A DNA stretch of 64,000 nt from Microcoleus sp. FACHB-68 (lineage in GTDB: Bacteria; Cyanobacteriota; Cyanobacteriia; Cyanobacteriales; Oscillatoriaceae), in the NCBI RefSeq assembly GCF_014695715.1, contig NZ_JACJOT010000017.1:276545-340544 (forward strand). The letters are read 5' to 3'. Positions 57,659 to 64,000 of the stretch are shown here, in pieces; within the stretch, counting starts at the first letter, position 1, and every line of letters begins with the position of its first letter. Made by a program: the position numbers and the translations under genes. A model generated the notes under the pieces. The model saw nothing but the letters and a program-made list of their open reading frames with translations, did no database searches and was not told the origin of the DNA.

Positions 57659-58747
57659 ATGGGCAACACCTTTGGGCATTTGTTTCGCATCACCACTTTT
57701 GGCGAATCCCACGGCGGCGGCGTCGGCGTCGTGATTGATGGGTGTCCCCCAAGACTGGAAATTTCAGCAGAAGAAATCCAGGTGGAACTTGACCGGCGCA
57801 AGCCAGGACAAAGTAAAATCACCACACCTCGCAAAGAAGCAGACACCTGCGAAATTATTTCTGGCATTTTTGAAGGAAAAACGCTAGGAACGCCTATCAC
57901 AATTTTGGTGAGAAATCAAGATACCCGTCCCCAAGATTATGATGAGATGGCACAAACCTATCGCCCCTCTCATGCAGATGCCACCTACGATGCAAAATAT
58001 GGCATCCGCAATTGGCAAGGTGGGGGGCGTTCCTCCGCACGGGAAACCATTGGAAGAGTGGCTGCCGGCGCAATTGCTAAAAAAATCCTCAAACAAGTTG
58101 CCGGGGTGGAAATTGTTGGTTATGTCAAACGGATCAAAGACTTAGAAGGGACAATCGACCCCAGCACCGTCACCCTTGAACAAGTGGAGAGCAATATTGT
58201 TCGCTGTCCTGACTCTGAATGTGCGGAACGCATGATTGATATGATCGATGGGGTGCGCCGGCAAGGAGATTCTATTGGCGGCGTTTTGGAATGCGTTGCC
58301 CGCAATGTCCCCAAGGGATTAGGCGAGCCGGTGTTCGATAAAATAGAAGCAGACTTGGCCAAAGGCGTGATGTCTTTACCGGCAAGTAAAGGATTTGAAA
58401 TCGGTTCCGGGTTTGCCGGCACCCTGCTCACCGGCAGCGAACATAACGACGAATTTTATACCGACGAAGCCGGGGAAATTCGCACCCGCACCAATCGTTC
58501 TGGCGGCATTCAAGGCGGAATTACCAACGGAGAAAATATTATTTTACGAGTGGCTTTCAAGCCAACTGCTACAATTCGCAAAGAACAGCAGACAGTGACG
58601 CGCAGCGGGGAAGAGACTATACTGGCAGCTAAGGGCCGGCATGATCCCTGCGTTTTGCCTAGGGCTGTGCCAATGGTAGAAGCAATGGTTGCCTTAGTGC
58701 TATGCGATCATTTATTGCGCCATCAGGGTCAGTGCAAAGTGCTCTAA
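57659..58747 (+). CDS. aroC: Chorismate synthase
   Basis: 362 residues from the ATG at 57659; an earlier TTG is not needed. N-terminus [19 protein letters not shown], then [19 protein letters not shown] and [14 protein letters not shown] are diagnostic. It makes chorismate from EPSP using reduced FMN, the last common step of aromatic synthesis. The DAHP synthase, the first step, is 43 kb away in this window with its own attenuators. Confidence 0.97.
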   Translation: MGNTFGHLFRITTFGESHGGGVGVVIDGCPPRLEISAEEIQVELDRRKPGQSKITTPRKEADTCEIISGIFEGKTLGTPITILVRNQDTRPQDYDEMAQTYRPSHADATYDAKYGIRNWQGGGRSSARETIGRVAAGAIAKKILKQVAGVEIVGYVKRIKDLEGTIDPSTVTLEQVESNIVRCPDSECAERMIDMIDGVRRQGDSIGGVLECVARNVPKGLGEPVFDKIEADLAKGVMSLPASKGFEIGSGFAGTLLTGSEHNDEFYTDEAGEIRTRTNRSGGIQGGITNGENIILRVAFKPTATIRKEQQTVTRSGEETILAAKGRHDPCVLPRAVPMVEAMVALVLCDHLLRHQGQCKVL

Positions 58748-59284
58748 CAACCCAAATGGGTTTTCAGCATCTACTTCCAACTTATCCTGAATGAAATCCA
58801 AAATCTCGGAGGTTTGCAATGCAAGATGTCGGGGTTTGGATCAGGGCAGTTGCGATTTTCTTCGATAGCTCAAAGCTTTCAACCTTTTCTTGGATCTTGG
58901 CTGCCGGCACCGGCATGGGGACAAATACCAAATTCCCATTTCCGGGCGCAGCAGTGTTCGTCCCACAAGCAATCAAGGGTGCAAATACCGTCTGGAAAAC
59001 CTCGTTTTCCCGTCATCAACTTCGCCAAGTTCTCTCAAAATTTGAGAGAATTTTGGGTTACATTCAATTACTTTTTTGCGAATTAAAATCGCTAAATTGT
59101 AAAAGTAACCATGCGTATATTTTCACTCAAATATCGTGGACGTTTGAGTGACAGTGGGCTAGACTCAAAAAGTCCATCCACGGGTCGTTGCCAGGGTGAA
59201 ACTGTCAAAAGATGCAGCGTTGTACTCCACACCCTAGCCTGCGGCCAAGAAGCAGTCTTACCGCGCAAAGCTATTAACTTCAAC
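58748..59284. other. Intergenic region with a doubtful ORF
   Basis: About 540 bases after aroC. A plus-strand frame at 58819-59151 has GGAGG seven bases before its ATG but the protein (start MQDVGVWIRAVAIFFDSSKL) resembles nothing, and the other strand is also open there. A CGTGGACG / CGTCCACG-like palindromic segment lies near 59140-59185. I leave it unannotated as a gene. Confidence 0.35.
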
Positions 59285-60169
59285 ATGGCAAACAGTCATT
59301 CCTCCGATTTTGTTGTCCAGTTCTGGGGTGTTAGAGGCAGTGTTCCGTCCCCCGGAAAAGATACGGTTCGCTACGGCGGCAACACCTCCTGTATGGAAAT
59401 GCGATTGGGTGATAAACGCCTGATTTTTGATGGCGGCACCGGCTTGCAACGGCTGGGACAACACCTGCTCAAAGAAATGCCGGTTACAGCCGATATATTT
59501 TTTACCCACTATCACTGGGATCACATTCAAGGGTTTCCGTTTTTTACCCCTGCCTTTATTCAGGGCAATAGCTTCCACATTCATGGTGCTGTTCCCCCTG
59601 ATGCAGAGTCGATGAAACAACATTTTATTGAACGGGTGCTTCACCCCAATTCGCCGGTGCCAATATCGGGGATGCAAGCAGATCTGAAGTTTTCTGAAGT
59701 CATGCCCGGTGATGTGATCACACTGGATGACATCACCCTAGAAACCGGCCATCTCAATCACCCCAATAATGCAATGGGATACCGGGTGACATGGCGGGGA
59801 CATACGGTGTTTTACTGCACCGATACCGAACATTATCCGGATCGCATCGATGAAAGTGTGCTGCATCTGGCTCGTGACGCGGATTTATTCATTTACGATG
59901 CCATGTACACCGACGAGGAGTATCACAACCCGAAATCGCCGAAAATCGGATGGGGACACTCGACTTGGCAGGAAGGGGCGAGAATTGCTAAGGAAGCCGG
60001 GGTGAAGCGATTTGTTGTGTTTCACCACGAACCCACTCACTCAGATGAGTTTCTGGATCGGATGGCAGAGGAAGTCTACGCAGTTTGCCCGACAGCTGTA
60101 CTTGCTTATGAGGGGATGATTCTGGACGTAACGGAACCATCCCGCTTGATGGAGGCGGTGAAAAGTTAG
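59285..60169 (+). CDS. Metallo-beta-lactamase fold hydrolase
   Basis: 294 residues from the ATG at 59285. The frame extends to 59111 upstream but without homology. MBL motifs: FTHYHWDHIQGFPFF (metal site HxHxDH), ETGHLNHPNNAMGYRV and YCTDTEHYPD. It belongs to the cyclic-phosphodiesterase/RNase Z-like branch, with GVRGSVPSPGKDTVRYGGNTSC at the N-terminus. The exact substrate is not known; the tail VFHHEPTHSDEFLDRM is conserved in this branch. Confidence 0.87.
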   Translation: MANSHSSDFVVQFWGVRGSVPSPGKDTVRYGGNTSCMEMRLGDKRLIFDGGTGLQRLGQHLLKEMPVTADIFFTHYHWDHIQGFPFFTPAFIQGNSFHIHGAVPPDAESMKQHFIERVLHPNSPVPISGMQADLKFSEVMPGDVITLDDITLETGHLNHPNNAMGYRVTWRGHTVFYCTDTEHYPDRIDESVLHLARDADLFIYDAMYTDEEYHNPKSPKIGWGHSTWQEGARIAKEAGVKRFVVFHHEPTHSDEFLDRMAEEVYAVCPTAVLAYEGMILDVTEPSRLMEAVKS

Positions 60170-60337
60170 GCAGCCAACTGCCGGCAGTTTCGTTGGGTGG
60201 GCAATTACAGTTCAATCTGCACTTGCCCGTCAACTTTTGTTCATCAATGGGTCGTTAATGACGCCAAGAAAGTTGAACTCACCTTGTTAGGGCTACAGCT
60301 AGCCCCTCGCCCTCCTAGGCAATTTGAATGCAAAATC

Positions 60338-61381
60338 TTACAACCGGCTCGCACAAATAGCCGCCCCGATCAGCCCGACTTGCGGATTGAGCACCACATT
60401 AACCGGCACTCGCTCTAATAGGGGAGTCACTCGGCCTTTTTGGGTAAACGCTTGCATAAACCGGCCTTTCTCTAAAATCAGTGGCATGATTTTGGCAGCA
60501 ATGCCCCCGGCAACATACAATCCCCCATAAGGTAGAAGTTTGAGCGCAAGATTGCCGGCTTCAGCCCCGTAAGCTTCGACGAACATTTCCATCGTCTCCT
60601 CACACAAGGAGTCACGCTTGGCCAAAGCTGCGGTTGCAATGGTTGCCGCAGGGTCAACGGTTTTCTCCTTGCGCCCTGTCTGTTGCTCCCATGTTCTCAC
60701 CACTTCAGCAACGTCTGGCGATTCATCCGCAATTTGCCGATCCCGCAAAAATTGGTAAATAGCCACAACACCTTGACCAGAAACGACCCGCTCAACGGAA
60801 ACACGCGAAATTTGGTACTTATCGAGCAGGTATTGCAGCAGATCAAACTCTAACTCGTTGCGGGGGGCAAAGTCAGCATGGCCACCTTCTGAGGCGAAAA
60901 CTTGATACCTGTCTTCCTGCCGAATCAAAAATCCTTCACCCAAGCCGGTGCCGGCACCAATGATGGCAATGGGTGCAGCCGGCTGGAATTGGCCCGCTTG
61001 CAAGGGGTGTAAGTCTGCCGGTGCCAAACCTGAGACGCCACAGCCAACGGCGGCAAAATCGTTAATTAAACTAACTGCCACCATTCCCAGTTCTTGTTCT
61101 AGCCGGTGGGCGTCGAGTGACCAAGGTAAATTTGTCAGCTTGACGCTATTATTGACAACCGGCCCAGCGATGGCAAAACACCCCTTTTCCGGGTTCTGTT
61201 TTTCACCCAACTCTTTTCCTGCCGACGCCAAAAACTCCCGCACCATTGGCACCAAATCGGGAAACTCGCGGCTGGTGTAAGTCGCCTGATGGAGGGTTTG
61301 TAATTCTGTGCCGGTGGATGCTTTCACCAGGCGCAGCATTGTCTTTGTGCCGCCGGTGTCTCCTGCAAGTAATAATGTCAT
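60338..61381 (-). CDS. glk: Glucokinase (Glk family)
   Basis: 347 residues from the ATG at 61381. ATP-binding LLAGDTGGTKTML at the N-terminus, then KGCFAIAGPV, SLINDFAAVG, GAGTGLGEGFL and GLYVAGGIAAKIMPL. It phosphorylates glucose. It is unrelated in position to the ROK remnant at 7035-7355, but the ROK loss shows a second kinase was present before. Confidence 0.92.
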   Translation of the reverse strand: MTLLLAGDTGGTKTMLRLVKASTGTELQTLHQATYTSREFPDLVPMVREFLASAGKELGEKQNPEKGCFAIAGPVVNNSVKLTNLPWSLDAHRLEQELGMVAVSLINDFAAVGCGVSGLAPADLHPLQAGQFQPAAPIAIIGAGTGLGEGFLIRQEDRYQVFASEGGHADFAPRNELEFDLLQYLLDKYQISRVSVERVVSGQGVVAIYQFLRDRQIADESPDVAEVVRTWEQQTGRKEKTVDPAATIATAALAKRDSLCEETMEMFVEAYGAEAGNLALKLLPYGGLYVAGGIAAKIMPLILEKGRFMQAFTQKGRVTPLLERVPVNVVLNPQVGLIGAAICASRL

Positions 61382-61542
61382 AACTTTTACTGAACCGTCA
61401 TTGGTGATAAGGAATGGGGCAACAGGCAAAAGATTAACACGGGTAAGTTTAATACATTGATTAGCACTTAAAACTGAGATTAGTGGGCAAAACCCGCCCT
61501 TGCCAACTGACAGCGGACAACTGAGCGCTGATAAATAACAAA

Positions 61543-62187
61543 CTAATTAAAGCGAATGATTGTCTCGCTTTGACTGAGGTGGGAAGTATCGCCATTGAGT
61601 TCTATCACCCAATCGTGGGCGTGGCGTACCAATTTAAATAAACAGCATAACGCTACCTTTAATTCCGGGTTAGCACTTCTGCCGGCTAACCCCATTGTCG
61701 CACCCAGAACTGAAGCCCCGTGACCTACTAGCAGAATATCTCCTGGGAATTCAGCCGCGAGGTGTCTTGCGGTTTGAGCAGATCGTTCCAAGCACGCTTC
61801 GTCAGTTTCGGGATATTCAGCGACAACGCGAGATGTATAGCTGAGGTCGATCTTAGGAAATCGCTGATGCAAGGCTTCAATTGACTGCCTTTCTGGCATC
61901 GCCGGCATCCAATCTGGATTCAGCCACTCGCTTAAACCCGACTCAAGTTTGACCGGCAAATCGAGGACTTCGGCAACTTCATGGGCGGTTTCCACAGTTC
62001 GCAGAAACGGCGAGGCAAAAATATGCGTGATTCGTTCGCCGGCAAGGCGTTTAGCTAATTGCTTCGCTTGCCCAACCCCATCCTCGGAAAGGGGCGGATC
62101 GTAAGGGCGCTCAGCAGTATTAAACCACTCAGGGTTAACAAAGTCGAGGCGGTTTGCGTGTCTTGCAATCCAAACAATTTGGGACAT
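61543..62187 (-). CDS. Histidine phosphatase superfamily protein
   Basis: 214 residues. The phosphoglycerate-mutase-like RHxx motif is IARHANRLD (usually RHG or RHA), followed by PLSEDGVGQAKQL and FASPFLRTVETA, with the second catalytic His in LLVGHGASV. A phosphatase on small molecules or proteins; no closer assignment. It is downstream of the PhoD-like gene on the same strand. Confidence 0.87.
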   Translation of the reverse strand: MSQIVWIARHANRLDFVNPEWFNTAERPYDPPLSEDGVGQAKQLAKRLAGERITHIFASPFLRTVETAHEVAEVLDLPVKLESGLSEWLNPDWMPAMPERQSIEALHQRFPKIDLSYTSRVVAEYPETDEACLERSAQTARHLAAEFPGDILLVGHGASVLGATMGLAGRSANPELKVALCCLFKLVRHAHDWVIELNGDTSHLSQSETIIRFN

Positions 62188-62257
62188 GAGCTTGGTTAGT
62201 GAATGAAACAGTTGCTTTAGCCGGCTTCAACCTTTCACTATACTCTGACTTTACCCT

Positions 62258-63319
62258 TCATTTTTTGGAAGTAAAGCTTAATTCAGAAAGATTGACTTTT
62301 TGCTCTAATTTTACTTGATTATTTTCATCGCGTATTTGCAATTTTAATAGCACCGGCTTACTGTTCCAATCAATTTCCATTAATCCGAAATGTAAATATT
62401 TAAAAAACTGCCCTTGACGGTATTTGTTTGGCTCTTTCTCTAATTTTTCCCAACTATGAGTGAGTCCGCTAGACGTAATTTCATACAAGGGATAGGGGAT
62501 GGAGCCGGTTTTCATTTTGGAAATTTCTGCAAAATGCCGATCACCACTGATAAAAATCACCCCCGGAGATTTTGTTTCGGCAATTAAATCAAACAAACGT
62601 TGTCGCGATTTCGGGAAGTTTTCCCATTTCTCATTCTTATGTTCTTCTGGCAAAACTTGAATACTTGAGACGATTAAATTGATTTGTGCTTGGCTATTTT
62701 TTAATTCTTTCTCTAACCAATTCCATTGCTGCTCACCCAGAATATCACTATTTTTTCCAGGCGTATCTCGATGATAGCGAGTGTCGAGCAAAATGACTTT
62801 GACTTGCTTGCCGACTGTCCCATAAGTGTAGGCAGTATAAACTCCAGCTTGCTGCCGGCGCTCACTATCTGCCGGCTCATCGAGAAAGTCTAATAACTCC
62901 TGTTGACTTTCTGCTTTCTTTTTGTATTCTTTGCCGGCATTATTTTTGCCATAATCATGATCATCCCAGGTGCCAATGACAGGAGTCGTTTTAAGTAATG
63001 CTTGATACCCTGGATTTGCTTTTTCAGCTTGATATTTACGCTGCATAACCTTCATGTCGCTAGTATCGCCATAGATAATATCCCCAAGCCAGATCCAGAG
63101 ATCGGGTTTACTGCTAATAATTGGTTGCCACAGAGGTTGTGGGAGATCGTGTTTATTGCAAGAACCGAAAGCGATGCGGGAAACAACAGTAGGTTGTGCC
63201 GGCTTTTCTATCGGCTGCGGTTGTGCGGGGGTGTTAGATACTTCGGGAGTGTCAGTACAACCGAAAAGCATGAACACTGCTGTGATCACAAGCAAGAAAT
63301 GGGAGGTGTGCCGGTGCAT
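62258..63319 (-). CDS. PhoD-like metallophosphatase lipoprotein
   Basis: 353 residues. Lipobox VFMLFGC at about residue 21. Metal ligands of the PhoD/metallophosphatase fold are visible: FGSCNKHDLPQ, WLGDIIYGDT, TWDDHDYGKNN and SGDRHFAEIS. It hydrolyses phosphate esters outside the cytoplasm, perhaps under phosphate limitation. It is shorter than classical PhoD. Confidence 0.88.
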   Translation of the reverse strand: MHRHTSHFLLVITAVFMLFGCTDTPEVSNTPAQPQPIEKPAQPTVVSRIAFGSCNKHDLPQPLWQPIISSKPDLWIWLGDIIYGDTSDMKVMQRKYQAEKANPGYQALLKTTPVIGTWDDHDYGKNNAGKEYKKKAESQQELLDFLDEPADSERRQQAGVYTAYTYGTVGKQVKVILLDTRYHRDTPGKNSDILGEQQWNWLEKELKNSQAQINLIVSSIQVLPEEHKNEKWENFPKSRQRLFDLIAETKSPGVIFISGDRHFAEISKMKTGSIPYPLYEITSSGLTHSWEKLEKEPNKYRQGQFFKYLHFGLMEIDWNSKPVLLKLQIRDENNQVKLEQKVNLSELSFTSKK

Positions 63320-63452
63320 ACAGTTTGTGCTAAAAATCTATAAAATATTACCATTTTTAAAAGCGTTCTTGGATCAATTGGGATTAAAAACTAGAAAAAT
63401 TTTTAATGACTCATCAAAAAAGACTATTAAATATAATTAAATATAGCCTTTC

Positions 63453-64000
63453 TCAATTGGATGGGGTAGAGTAGCAGCAATGAGTATACCAATTCTGAAT
63501 GTCTTGAACCGTTACCTGTTTGAAGGCTTCTCTAATGGCTTCTTCCAAAGCTTGGTAGGTTCTCGCCCCCAGACTTTTTAGAATAGATTTAACTTTTGAC
63601 CAAAAGTTTTCAATAGGTGAAAAGTCTGGTGAATAAGGAGGTAAGTAAACAACCTTTGCCCCAACTTTATGGATGGCATTGATAAGTTCGGGATTTTTAT
63701 GGGATGTACAATTGTCTAAGACCACTGTCGCTCCTGGCCATAAATGGGGGATTAGTTTTCTAATTATAAAAGCTTCAAACGTTACGGCATCAAGAAATCC
63801 CAATATTGAGGCCCAGGCAACAATACCCTCTCGGGAAATTGCTCCAATAAGCGTGACATTTTTCCCTCGTTTTTGGGGACGAGTTCCATAAGCTCGTTGA
63901 CCACGCAAAGCCCGCGCGTACAGTTGTACCATTGCCAGGTTGACTCCAGATTCGTCAACAAAAATTAATTCTTCAGGATTAATATTTTTCAGCGACGGCC
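63453..64000 (-). mobile_element. IS630-family transposase, 3' part of an element cut by the window end
   Basis: At least 182 codons, continuing past the window edge on the minus strand. The visible frame starts PSLKNINPEELIFVDESGVN and continues with the catalytic Asp of VVLDNCTSHK and Glu of DFSPIENFWSKVK, completing the DDE triad with the FVDES Asp. No frameshift in the visible part, so it may be intact. The stop codon is at 63453-63455; the terminal inverted repeat should lie just to the left, in the AT-rich 63410-63452 stretch, but I cannot define it. Confidence 0.9.

Noticed and set aside
58819..59151. 110-codon plus frame with a good Shine-Dalgarno after aroC
   Set aside because: No recognisable protein, both strands are open, and the frame runs into a palindromic segment; kept only as a possibility in the intergenic entry.

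Overview
The window comes from a filamentous cyanobacterium chromosome. Supporting genes are a complete fraC-fraD-fraE filament-integrity operon, a methionyl-tRNA synthetase carrying a CAAD domain (found only in cyanobacteria and plastids), LabA-like and KaiC-like proteins, an LptC-type lipoprotein typical of cyanobacteria, heptameric STRR repeats (GGGGCAT, CAAAAGG types), and an NYN/plsX/fabH/fabD/plsC housekeeping block. The genome has a strong compositional signature: the word TGCCGGC/TGCCGGT recurs every few hundred bases in nearly all genes and spacers, whereas the classical HIP1 octamer GCGATCGC was seen only about four times.

Layout. 1-8.2 kb: mixed small metabolic and hypothetical genes (LD-carboxypeptidase end, cupin, pentapeptide-repeat protein, NTF2-like, DUF3598-like, NADAR, a GT-C glycosyltransferase with a membrane partner), a decayed ROK kinase and a Mut7-C nuclease. 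8.7-12.4 kb: a foreign-looking segment with one 1123-residue gene that fuses a Schlafen-type AlbA_2 domain, a RecG-like HATPase_c_4 domain and a PAZ-less Argonaute (MID plus catalytically degenerate PIWI), next to a tyrosine-recombinase remnant and devoid of the genome signature word. 12.5-18 kb: a methyltransferase-like protein, a short DAHP synthase preceded by two tandem ribosome-type attenuators (two aromatic-rich leader peptides, each with an antiterminator and terminator), a second pentapeptide protein, a phosphodiester glycosidase, a threonine dehydratase and a thioesterase. 18.4-23.7 kb: a three-gene CHAT/TPR conflict-type operon and an antitoxin whose RelE-like toxin is dead. 23.8-30.8 kb: DhaM phosphotransferase, an aminotransferase, an NfeD-like OB protein, an exported methyltransferase and small proteins. 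30.8-36.6 kb: LOV-GGDEF-EAL regulator, triple-RecA KaiC-like ATPase and its small partner, all on one strand. 37.3-39.3 kb: small membrane protein, tRNA-Lys(CTT), and a hydrolase/acyltransferase pair resembling the two halves of plant phytyl ester synthase. 40-50.7 kb: metG, NYN protein, LptC-like protein, dacB, then plsX-fabH-fabD-pstS-like-plsC (fatty acid and phospholipid synthesis). 51-56.5 kb: fused cobalamin adenosyltransferase, fraCDE, larE and a second methyltransferase-like paralog. 56.5-64 kb: Rpn-like nuclease, aroC, MBL hydrolase, glk, a histidine phosphatase, a PhoD-like lipoprotein and an IS630-type transposase running off the end.

The most noteworthy items are the double attenuator in front of the DAHP synthase (read directly from the sequence) and the Schlafen-RecG-Argonaute fusion. 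Functions are assigned by motif recognition only; no database search was possible.
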